A stretch of DNA of 51,579 nt from Modicisalibacter ilicicola DSM 19980 (GTDB taxonomy: Bacteria > Pseudomonadota > Gammaproteobacteria > Pseudomonadales > Halomonadaceae), in contig NZ_FQUJ01000020.1 of the NCBI RefSeq assembly GCF_900128925.1, forward strand, positions 1 to 51,579. The letters are read 5' to 3'. The notes under the pieces are model-generated. The model saw nothing but the letters and a program-made list of their open reading frames with translations, was not told the origin of the DNA and ran no database searches. Shown here one piece after another: positions 25,578 to 32,625 of the stretch (positions within the stretch are counted from its first letter, which is position 1; each line of letters opens with the position of its first letter). The position numbers were made by a program, and so were the translations under genes.

Positions 25578-27159
25578 TGCGGTCTTCTCACTCAACGATT
25601 TCGGGGTGGCCTTCGACGGCGTGCCGGTGGTCGAGGCGCTTTCGCTGCGCATCCACCGCGGCGAGACCCTGGCCCTGGTCGGCGAATCCGGCTCCGGCAA
25701 GTCGGTCAGTGCCCTGGGGGCCATGAACCTGCTTCCCGCCAGCGCCCGGGTGAGCGGCGAGCGCCGTCTTGGCGGCAACGACCTGTCGCGCTTGACCGAA
25801 CGCGACTGGCGAGGCGTGCGCGGCAATCAGGTCGGCTTCATCTTCCAGGAGCCCATGACCTCCCTGAACCCGCTGCACACCATTGCCAAGCAGATCGGCG
25901 AGACGCTGCGATTGCATCAGGGGCTTGGCGGCCGCCAGGCCCGGGAGCGGGTTCGCGAACTGCTGGTCCAGGTCAAGCTGCCACGGCCGGACGAACTGCT
26001 CGATGCCTGGCCCCACCAGCTCTCGGGTGGGCAGCGCCAGCGAGTGATGATTGCCATGGCCATCGCCAACAATCCACGCCTGCTGATCGCCGACGAGCCG
26101 ACCACGGCGCTGGATGTCACCGTGCAAAAAGAGATCCTGGCCCTGCTCGCCGATCTGCGCGACCGCCACGGCATGGCCATGCTCTTCATCACCCATGATC
26201 TCAATCTGGTGCGCCGCCACGCGGATCGGGTCTGCGTGCTCTACCGCGGCCGCGTCCAGGAAAGCGGGCCGGTCGCCGAGGTCTTCGGACGACCGCGCAG
26301 CGACTATACCCGCATGCTGCTCGCCGCCGAGCCCGCAGGGCGCCCGGCGCCACCCGACAATGCGGCGCAGCTCCTGGAAGCCAGAAAACTGCAGGTAAGC
26401 TTCTCGCGACCCAAGCGGCTGTTCTCGCGCCGTCCGGCGCCCTTCGTGGCCGTCGCCCCCCTCGACCTGCACCTGGGGCGAGGCGAAACCCTGGGCATCG
26501 TCGGCGAGTCAGGGTCCGGGAAGACGACCCTGGCCATGGCATTGCTGCGTCTCACATCCTCGACGGGCGAGATCGACTTCGCCGGCGAGCGCCTCGACCG
26601 CATGACAGGCAATGCCCTGCGCCGACGCCGCCGACGCTTCCAGATCGTCTTCCAGGACCCTTACGGCTCCCTCTCGCCTCGCCTGCCGGTGGCCGACATC
26701 GTCAGCGAGGGGCTGCGCTTTCATCACCCCCAGCTCGACGATGCCGAAATCGAACGACGCGTGGCCGCGACCTTGCGCGAAGTCGGCTTGCCCGAGGATT
26801 GCGCGGCGCGCTACCCCCACGAATTTTCCGGTGGCCAGCGCCAGCGTATCGCCGTGGCCCGGGCAATCATCCTCGAGCCGGAATTGCTGGTGCTCGACGA
26901 GCCCACCTCGGCCTTGGACCGGACCGTGCAGAGGCAACTGGTCGAGTTGCTGCGCGACCTGCAGGCCAAGCGCGGCATGAGCTACCTGTTCATCAGTCAC
27001 GATTTGGCAGTGGTGCGCGCCATGGCACACCAGGTGATGGTGCTCAAGGATGGGCAGGTGGTGGAGCACGGCGACTGCATGCAGGTGCTGGGCGCGCCGC
27101 GGAGCGATTACACGCGGGCACTGGTGGAGGCGGCAGGGCTGGCAGATCCAGATGCCTAG
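25567..27159 (+). CDS. yejF: Peptide ABC transporter duplicated ATPase YejF
   Basis: A 530-residue protein with two complete ABC ATPase domains. The first has Walker A GESGSGKSVS near residue 38, signature LSGGQRQRVMIAMA and Walker B LLIADEPTTALD. The second has GESGSGKTTLA, FSGGQRQRIAVARA and LLVLDEPTSALD. Both sets of motifs are intact, so both sites can hydrolyse ATP. It energises YejBE. Its 3' end overlaps the convergent HhH-protein gene by 4 bp. Confidence 0.95.
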   Translation: MSADAVFSLNDFGVAFDGVPVVEALSLRIHRGETLALVGESGSGKSVSALGAMNLLPASARVSGERRLGGNDLSRLTERDWRGVRGNQVGFIFQEPMTSLNPLHTIAKQIGETLRLHQGLGGRQARERVRELLVQVKLPRPDELLDAWPHQLSGGQRQRVMIAMAIANNPRLLIADEPTTALDVTVQKEILALLADLRDRHGMAMLFITHDLNLVRRHADRVCVLYRGRVQESGPVAEVFGRPRSDYTRMLLAAEPAGRPAPPDNAAQLLEARKLQVSFSRPKRLFSRRPAPFVAVAPLDLHLGRGETLGIVGESGSGKTTLAMALLRLTSSTGEIDFAGERLDRMTGNALRRRRRRFQIVFQDPYGSLSPRLPVADIVSEGLRFHHPQLDDAEIERRVAATLREVGLPEDCAARYPHEFSGGQRQRIAVARAIILEPELLVLDEPTSALDRTVQRQLVELLRDLQAKRGMSYLFISHDLAVVRAMAHQVMVLKDGQVVEHGDCMQVLGAPRSDYTRALVEAAGLADPDA

Positions 27160-27815
27160 AGGTCGCTGGCCTGCTCGAGCACCCTGTCATGCTCCTTCGC
27201 CAGCTGGGTACGCACCAGGGCCGCCACCAGTCTCGGAAAATCGGCTGAATCGACACGTTTCGCCAGGGTCTGGGCGTCGTCACCGAGCTTGAGCTTGGCG
27301 CTCGCTTTCAAGGTCATCTTGTCGGCAAAGGGGCGAAACTCCTCCCAGGCCACCTGAACCTCGCGCAGGAAGATATCCGCACCGACCCCGCCGATACCCT
27401 TGAACTCCTTGAGCAGGCGTCGCGCCTTCTTCGCGTCGCCGGCGGCCTCGTCGCGCAGTCGGCGCAGGTCGCCTTCGTAGGCCTGGTGCAGATGGTCTGC
27501 CAGATCGCCGAGCTGACGTGCAGTCTTCTCGTCATAGCGAGCATAGCCGTTCTCGTTGAGCACCTTGACCCGTTGCTCCCAGGTCGAGTCTGCCAGCTTG
27601 GCCGGGGTCGTCCAGCCCGTATCCCCCAGCGCCTTGCAGGCACGCATCGCGGCATCCGCGCCGAGCGGCGCACTGGTCAGCAGTGACAGGCAGAGCAGCC
27701 TGAACAGCGGCGCAGGGGTATTGCGCCTGAGATCGATGCCCAGCTCACGGGCAAAGGTGCGTCCGTGGGTCTCGAGCAATACCTCGACGATCTGTCGCTT
27801 CTTGACCTTGGCCAT
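27156..27815 (-). CDS. Endonuclease III-like HhH-GPD-fold protein, probably catalytically altered
   Basis: A 219-residue protein with an HhH hairpin, FKGIGGVGADIFLREVQ, followed by a segment (PFADKMTLKASAKL) that aligns with the catalytic-Asp region of endonuclease III. At the position of the bifunctional-glycosylase Lys there is Ala (GVGADIF), and the C-terminus lacks the four Cys of the iron-sulfur cluster. It could be a monofunctional glycosylase or only a DNA-binding relative. The start at 27815 (MAKVKKRQ) is preceded by a CAGGA-type site; 22 upstream codons look non-coding. Confidence 0.65.
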   Translation of the reverse strand: MAKVKKRQIVEVLLETHGRTFARELGIDLRRNTPAPLFRLLCLSLLTSAPLGADAAMRACKALGDTGWTTPAKLADSTWEQRVKVLNENGYARYDEKTARQLGDLADHLHQAYEGDLRRLRDEAAGDAKKARRLLKEFKGIGGVGADIFLREVQVAWEEFRPFADKMTLKASAKLKLGDDAQTLAKRVDSADFPRLVAALVRTQLAKEHDRVLEQASDL

Positions 27816-27919
27816 TCCTGTTGTGCTCCTCGGGTTGTAGAAAGGAAGCCCGCATGCTGGTTTTAAGCATAGATAAACCAACGATGGATGGGAGGATTCA
27901 TTTATGGTTCATCGCAGAC

Positions 27920-27933
27920 TGGCGTGACGCCGC
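27920..27933. repeat. 14-mer shared with the flank of the REP array
   Basis: TGGCGTGACGCCGC (containing the imperfect palindrome GGCGTGACGCC) occurs here and again at 51235-51248. In both places a REP-like element follows within about 25 bp. Confidence 0.4.
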
Positions 27934-27955
27934 TACTTTCCCGAATAAGGGAAGC

Positions 27956-27990
27956 GCAGGAGCCCTGTCCACCGGGCGATTCCCGGCCAA
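27956..27990 (+). repeat. Degenerate solitary REP-like element
   Basis: GCAGGAGCCC, seven bases, CGGGCGATTCC, then CGGCCAA: this matches one strand of the array at 51266-51579, whose unit reads GTAGGAGCCC...CGGGCGATTCC GGCCAA. The stem (GGGCC-type ends) is preserved but the loop is changed. It lies in the 207-bp gap between the HhH gene and the toxin gene, which otherwise holds only a small hairpin (27938-27953). Confidence 0.5.
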
Positions 27991-28022
27991 TGCGGGATGA
28001 ACAACCTACTGAGAGATCACAC

Positions 28023-28298
28023 CTAGCGGTCCTCGCGGGTATGCCAGAGGCGTAGCAGATAGATAATGGAATCCGAGATCTCGTAGCGCATCTCGTAATG
28101 GCCGACCAGAATCCGCCGCACGTCACGCGGCTCAAACTCTTCCAACCGCTCGCCTATGCGCGGGTTGGTCAGCAGGGTGGTCGGTGCAGCTGTGAGCTGC
28201 TGCACCGTGCGGGCCGCTGCCGGCCGGTTCACCGATGCCAAGAATTCGTGGAGGCGTACCAGATCAGAGAGGGCCTTGCTCGTCCACTTCAATTCCAT
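28023..28298 (-). CDS. RelE/ParE-superfamily toxin
   Basis: A 91-residue protein with the ParE-like pattern LKWTSKALSDLVRLHEFLA at the start, RTVQQL in the middle helix and VRRILVGHYEMRYEI / IIYLLRLWHTREDR in the C-terminal sheet. The HTRE(D) ending is common in ParE and RelE toxins. ParE toxins poison DNA gyrase, RelE toxins cut mRNA; sequence alone suggests ParE-like. The start overlaps the stop of the upstream antitoxin by one base (TGATG), as expected for a toxin-antitoxin operon. Confidence 0.85.
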   Translation of the reverse strand: MELKWTSKALSDLVRLHEFLASVNRPAAARTVQQLTAAPTTLLTNPRIGERLEEFEPRDVRRILVGHYEMRYEISDSIIYLLRLWHTREDR

Positions 28299-28573
28299 CA
28301 GCGCGGCACTGGCAGCGGGGTGTCGGCACTCAGGCTGTCGGCCCAGGCCTGCACGGCTTGATGGTCGATGACACGACCGGCATCCACATCGGCCAGAGCC
28401 TCACGGGTCAGGCGGCTGCGCTCCTCTTCCTGGTCGAGCCAGGCGGCCAGGGCTTGTTTGACAATCCAGTTCCTGGAGCGCTCCAGACGATTGGCAATTT
28501 CATCGACTCGCTCGGCCAGCTCAATAGGGACATGAGCGGTAACGGATCGGGTTTTGGTGTTGGCGGCCATCAT
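28298..28573 (-). CDS. Ribbon-helix-helix antitoxin
   Basis: A protein of about 91 residues with an N-terminal RHH DNA-binding domain: RSVTAHVPIELAERVDEIANRLERSR, then NWIVKQALAAWL (read in parts). The C-terminal tail is acidic and likely wraps the toxin. Start 28573 has AGAGGA 5 nt upstream; adjacent ATG 28570 is equivalent. It precedes the toxin, so it should autoregulate from the AT-rich 28574-28733 region. Confidence 0.82.
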   Translation of the reverse strand: MMAANTKTRSVTAHVPIELAERVDEIANRLERSRNWIVKQALAAWLDQEEERSRLTREALADVDAGRVIDHQAVQAWADSLSADTPLPVPR

Positions 28574-28733
28574 AATTTCCTCTGCTGCCAAGGTGGTCAA
28601 TAGTAATCATAATAAATAATTTTGAATCATCAAGCGATGTTTGTCAGGTTGAGCTGTGCCCTGTCTGGACGTCAGAACGGCTCTGCATGAATAGGTGGCT
28701 CTGTGTTTGGATTATAAAAGATAACGGTATAAG

Positions 28734-29435
28734 TCAGAACGCCGCGATCTCCTCGGCTCGCAGGAACCGGCATTCTCCCGGCTCGAGATCCGGGTCGAGA
28801 CGCAGCGGCCCGATCGCTTCCCGGTGCAGCGTTTCTACCCGGTTGCCGATGGCCGCGAACATCCGGCGCACCTGATGGTACTTGCCCTCGACGATCGCCA
28901 GCCGCACTTCCCGCGGCGAAAGCAAGGTGAGTTCGGCAGGCCGAGTGGGCTTGTCCTCCCCCTCGAGTTGAAGCCCCCGGGCAAATGCCTCGACGGCTCG
29001 CTCCCCCGCCTCGGCGTCCAGCGGCTCGGCCAGGGTCGCCACGTAGGTCTTGGCGCAACGCCTTTTCGGCGAGGTCACGCGATGCGACCACTGGCCATCG
29101 TCGGTAAGCAGCACCAGCCCGGTCGTATCCACGTCGAGACGACCGACCGGATGCAGCCGATCGACGTTGGGCAGATCGATCAGCTCCAGCACCGTCTGAT
29201 AGTGCCCGGGGCGGGTGGTGCACTCGACGCCCAGCGGCTTGTACAGCATCAGATAGCGCAGCCCGGTGAGTTCGAGGGGCTCGCCCTGCCAACGCACATC
29301 GCTCGACTCATCCACCTGGGTCGCCGGGTTCCTGGTGATCTGTCCATCGACACTGACTTCCTGGCGATGCAAGGCCTTCTTGGCCAGGCTGCGGGACAGA
29401 TCGGTGGTCTCGCTGAGAAACTTGTCCAGGCGCAT
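28734..29435 (-). CDS. rsuA: 16S rRNA pseudouridine(516) synthase
   Basis: A 233-residue protein, the same size as E. coli RsuA, which makes pseudouridine 516 of 16S rRNA. An S4 RNA-binding domain (residues 1-45, MRLDKFLSETTDLSRSLAKK) is followed by the catalytic domain with Asp101 in GRLDVDTTGLVLLTDD, and the motif EGKYHQVRRMFAAIGN. ATG 29435 has GGAGG upstream and overlaps the yafV stop (TGATG). Confidence 0.93.
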   Translation of the reverse strand: MRLDKFLSETTDLSRSLAKKALHRQEVSVDGQITRNPATQVDESSDVRWQGEPLELTGLRYLMLYKPLGVECTTRPGHYQTVLELIDLPNVDRLHPVGRLDVDTTGLVLLTDDGQWSHRVTSPKRRCAKTYVATLAEPLDAEAGERAVEAFARGLQLEGEDKPTRPAELTLLSPREVRLAIVEGKYHQVRRMFAAIGNRVETLHREAIGPLRLDPDLEPGECRFLRAEEIAAF

Positions 29436-30238
29436 CAAACCTCCAGTGTGAACCGATCGGCATCCATCCAGGCGGGAAACTTGTCGCGAAAGTCGGAAAG
29501 CGCCTCCCGGTCCAATGTCCCGGTCCGAATGAAGGGCGTATCCCGTGGCTCGTCGATCAGGGGGTCCCCCTTGAAATCGACGAGCATCGAATCGCCGGCA
29601 TAGGCCAGCTTCTTGGCATCCTCGCCCACCCGATTCACGCCGATGACGTAGCACAGGTTTTCCACGGCCCGGGCCTGAAGCAGTGTCCGCCAGGGCCGGC
29701 GGCGCGGAGCCGGCCAGTTGGCGATGCACAGCAGGGCGTCGTATTCGAAGTGCTCCCCTGAACTCGGCTGCTGGCGCAACCAGACCGGAAAGCGCAGGTC
29801 GTAGCAGACCGTCAGCAGAATGCGGAAGCCCTTGAGTTCGACGACCACTCGCTCGTTGCCCATGCCATAGCGCTCGTGCTCGCCCGCCATGCGAAACAGG
29901 TGGCGTTTGTCGTAGTGGGTCAACTCGCCGTCCGGGGTCGCCCAGATCAGGCGATTGTAGTATTCACCCTCGGCGATCACCGCGATGCTGCCGGTCAGCA
30001 CGCAGCGCCGCTTGACCGCCTGCTCCCGCAGCCAGGCCACGCTGCTGCTGCGCTCCATGGGCTCGGCCATGGCCCGGGAATTCATGGTGAAGCCAGTGGC
30101 GAACATTTCCGGCAGCACGATCAGATCGGTGTCATCGCCATCCAGGTCGCCCAACTGCTCGTCGAGCAACCGGCAGTTGGCGTCGGGATCTTCCCAGCGC
30201 AGGTCGGCCTGCACCAGGGTCGTGCGCAGCTCGCTCAT
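29435..30238 (-). CDS. yafV: Omega-amidase YafV (nitrilase family)
   Basis: A 267-residue C-N hydrolase. The Glu-Lys-Cys triad is E44 in LPEMFATGF, K111 in YDKRHLF and C145 in VCYDLRFP. FATGFTMNS, NWPAPRR and the Arg/Tyr pattern match omega-amidases, which deamidate alpha-ketoglutaramate and ketosuccinamate as metabolite repair. AGGAG precedes the ATG, itself preceded by a 9-bp hairpin (30251-30271). It is coupled to rsuA. Confidence 0.9.
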   Translation of the reverse strand: MSELRTTLVQADLRWEDPDANCRLLDEQLGDLDGDDTDLIVLPEMFATGFTMNSRAMAEPMERSSSVAWLREQAVKRRCVLTGSIAVIAEGEYYNRLIWATPDGELTHYDKRHLFRMAGEHERYGMGNERVVVELKGFRILLTVCYDLRFPVWLRQQPSSGEHFEYDALLCIANWPAPRRRPWRTLLQARAVENLCYVIGVNRVGEDAKKLAYAGDSMLVDFKGDPLIDEPRDTPFIRTGTLDREALSDFRDKFPAWMDADRFTLEV

Positions 30239-30250
30239 GAGTCTCCTCCC

Positions 30251-30271
30251 GGATGACGCGCCGCGTCATCC
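30251..30271 (-). promoter_or_regulatory. Hairpin or operator in the yafV 5' region
   Basis: A perfect 9-bp inverted repeat, GGATGACGC / GCGTCATCC with a 3-nt centre, directly upstream of the GGGAGGAG ribosome site of yafV. It could be a terminator-like leader hairpin or a protein-binding site. Confidence 0.4.
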
Positions 30272-30381
30272 TGTGGGTGTGTCTACCGGCAAGACTAACC
30301 GAGCAGCTCCTTTGGTGCAGCCCGAATGACGAGTTCGCAGGTTACACTCGGTCAAGGCCGCTGATGGATATGTTAAATTAG

Positions 30382-30396
30382 CTTATTAGTAATAAG
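30382..30396 (+). promoter_or_regulatory. Inverted repeat overlapping the rarD ribosome site
   Basis: CTTATTA-G-TAATAAG, a perfect 7-bp AT-rich inverted repeat 13 nt before the rarD ATG. Its right arm overlaps the AAGGA Shine-Dalgarno, and a TTAAAT -10-like element (30373-30378) is just upstream, so it is well placed to be an operator. Confidence 0.4.
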
Positions 30397-30409
30397 GAAC
30401 CAGCACACA

Positions 30410-31330
30410 ATGAGCCCGCCCATGCCACCGCACAAGGAAGCCACCCGGGGGGTTGTCTACGGCCTTTCCGCCTATACGGTATGGGGTTGTTTTCCGCTCT
30501 TCTTCGCCCTGTTCGAAGGTGTCCCCGCCTGGGAGGTGCTCGCCCACCGGGTGCTCTGGTCCTGCCTGTTCCTCGCCCTGCTGGTCACCCTGCTGCGCCG
30601 CTGGTCGCCGGTACTCGGCGCATTGAGACACCCGGGACGGCTGGGCCGAGTGCTCGCCTGTGCGCTGTTGATCGCCCTGAACTGGGGCATCTACATCTAT
30701 GCGGTGGAAAGCCATCACGTATTCCAGGCCAGCCTGGGATATTTCCTTACCCCGCTGGTCAACGTGCTGCTGGGAATGCTGATACTCAAGGAGCGCATGC
30801 AGCGCTTGCAGCACATCGCCGTTGCCCTGGCGGCGCTGGCCATCGCCATTCAACTGGTCGTGCTGGGAGAATTGCCGTGGATCACCCTGTGCCTGGCGCT
30901 CTCCTTCGGCACCTATGGCCTGTTTCGCAAGCAGGTGCCCCTGGATGGGGTGACGGGACTGTTCGTCGAGACGTTGCTACTGCTGCCCCTGGCGCTGGCT
31001 GCCGTGTCCTGGCTGACCAGCGCGGGGCAATCGCACTTCCTGGACGGCGATGGACGCAGCACCCTGCTGCTGATCGCCAGCGGCGTGATCACCGCCCTGC
31101 CGCTGATCGCCTTCGCCGGTGCCACCCACCGCCTGCGTCTGGCCACCGTCGGCTTTCTGATGTACATCAACCCGACGCTGCAGTTTCTCATTGCCCTGCT
31201 GATCTTCGAGGAACCGCTACAGCCGATCCAGCTGGTGACCTTCGTATTGATCTGGATCGGCCTGGCACTCTATTCCTATGCCGCCTGGCAGGGCCGTCGC
31301 CCTCGAGAAACTGCGGCATCGGCGAGCTGA
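30410..31330 (+). CDS. rarD: EamA-family transporter RarD
   Basis: A 306-residue drug/metabolite-superfamily permease with about ten membrane segments. Family signatures are GVVYGLSAYTVWGCFPLFF at the start, LNWGIYIYAVESHHVFQASL and GYFLTPLVNVLLGML, with FIGLALY-like C-terminal sequence. RarD proteins are annotated as chloramphenicol-sensitive proteins; the true substrate is unknown. Convergent with the unknown HTH gene, with no intergenic space. Confidence 0.9.
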   Translation: MSPPMPPHKEATRGVVYGLSAYTVWGCFPLFFALFEGVPAWEVLAHRVLWSCLFLALLVTLLRRWSPVLGALRHPGRLGRVLACALLIALNWGIYIYAVESHHVFQASLGYFLTPLVNVLLGMLILKERMQRLQHIAVALAALAIAIQLVVLGELPWITLCLALSFGTYGLFRKQVPLDGVTGLFVETLLLLPLALAAVSWLTSAGQSHFLDGDGRSTLLLIASGVITALPLIAFAGATHRLRLATVGFLMYINPTLQFLIALLIFEEPLQPIQLVTFVLIWIGLALYSYAAWQGRRPRETAASAS

Positions 31331-32359
31331 TCAACACTCCCCGCAGCACATGGGCGGCGCGACCGCATCGCCATCGCGCAGGCGGTCGATCAAGGCTTCC
31401 AGCACCCGCAACGTCGGCACATGGCATTGCCACAGCGTTTCCTCGGGGGCTAGGGACAGCGCCTCGCGATGCATCGCGGCGGCGGGGTCGTCGGTGCGGT
31501 CCTCCAGCTGCTCCAGTCCCTGATCCTCGAACAGCACCGGATCGATGGCGGGCAGCAGCAGTACGCAGCCGCGCACCCCTTCGGCATTGAGCGCCAGGCG
31601 CCGATCGCTCTCCTGCAGGTACCAGAGCGACAGGCGCAGGCGGCTGACGCAGCGTTCGAAGGTCACCTTCGGATTGTGCATCAGCCAGCTGTTGGCCAGG
31701 CGCCCGTTGATGCGACGGTCCAGGGTCACCGCGTTGACATGCGGATAGAGGAAGCCGCTGCGCTGGACCATCCAGTCGAGCACCTCATCGAGGGGGGCAC
31801 CCTCCTGCTTCGTGTAGGGCATTTCACGCCGGGAGATGGCGTTGCGGACCGTGGTGAGCTTGAGACTGCACACCGCGGCGATCTCGACCGCGTTCAGGCC
31901 TTCTTCCACCGGCAGCAGGGGCATGTCGATGGCTGGCACGAGGCCGACGTGCGCTTCCAGGCGGGCGCGCACCCGCGCCAGCCCCAGCAGATGCATCAGG
32001 CGCCCGGGAGAGGGCGTCGACTGGAACTCGGCAAGGCTTCTCGCCATGGCAATGAAATGGATGAAGTCTTCCAGAGCCCCGGTTGCAACCGTTGCCGGCC
32101 CACTCGGTTCGTCGACCAGTACCCAGGCATGCAAGGCGATCAAGGGGCCACGCATTCGTTGGGCCAGGCTTGCGGCGCTCTGCTCTACCTTGCCGGCATC
32201 CGGCGTCTCGCCACGCAACCTGAGCAAGGGAACCGCCACCGCCCGGCTGGCATACTCCATCTCCGCGATCAGCGCGTCGATGTCCAGCACTTCGCTCGCC
32301 GGTTTCCCAAGCAACGAATCCTGGAGCAAGGCCAGAGGCCTCGGACTTCCACTCGACAT
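31331..32359 (-). CDS. Hypothetical protein with a possible helix-turn-helix (342 aa)
   Basis: I do not recognise the family. ATG 32359 (MSSGSPRPLALLQDSL) has AGGGG about 9 nt upstream; a GTG at 32452 would add 31 residues without a ribosome site. Around residues 174-200, LNAVEIAAVCSLKLTTVRNA followed by ISRREMPYTKQ looks like a helix-turn-helix with a wing. The rest is mostly helical, without membrane segments. The C-terminus is CCGEC, three Cys in five residues, possibly metal- or redox-related. The neighbours do not suggest a function, though mmsA and the aminotransferase on the same strand upstream could be co-regulated. Confidence 0.7.
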   Translation of the reverse strand: MSSGSPRPLALLQDSLLGKPASEVLDIDALIAEMEYASRAVAVPLLRLRGETPDAGKVEQSAASLAQRMRGPLIALHAWVLVDEPSGPATVATGALEDFIHFIAMARSLAEFQSTPSPGRLMHLLGLARVRARLEAHVGLVPAIDMPLLPVEEGLNAVEIAAVCSLKLTTVRNAISRREMPYTKQEGAPLDEVLDWMVQRSGFLYPHVNAVTLDRRINGRLANSWLMHNPKVTFERCVSRLRLSLWYLQESDRRLALNAEGVRGCVLLLPAIDPVLFEDQGLEQLEDRTDDPAAAMHREALSLAPEETLWQCHVPTLRVLEALIDRLRDGDAVAPPMCCGEC

Positions 32360-32573
32360 ACTCGTTTTCCCCTGCATTGATGCCGTTGCCTCGGTCACGG
32401 TTCCGGCAAGGTATTCCTTGCCTGTCCGCTGTTGTGTCGCCGCTTCCTTCACGGCGGGCGTCGGCCATTACTTGAATAGTTACTATCGGTTACCGACTTT
32501 AACGGCGTGCAGGAAAAATTCTTGAACGGGGTCGCTCAAAAAAATCAACGCTCAGGGCGGGGAGACGCGAGCG

Positions 32574-32602
32574 GGTAGCCCCCGAGAGGATCGGGGGCTA
32601 CC
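32574..32602 (-). terminator. Strong hairpin after mmsA
   Basis: GGTAGCCCCCGA, loop GAGGA, TCGGGGGCTACC: a perfect 12-bp stem 24 nt beyond the mmsA stop. No U tract on the minus strand, but stem strength and position favour a terminator. It separates mmsA from the unknown gene downstream. Confidence 0.6.
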
Positions 32603-32625
32603 AAGGGCATGCCGGGGAGGGAGAC

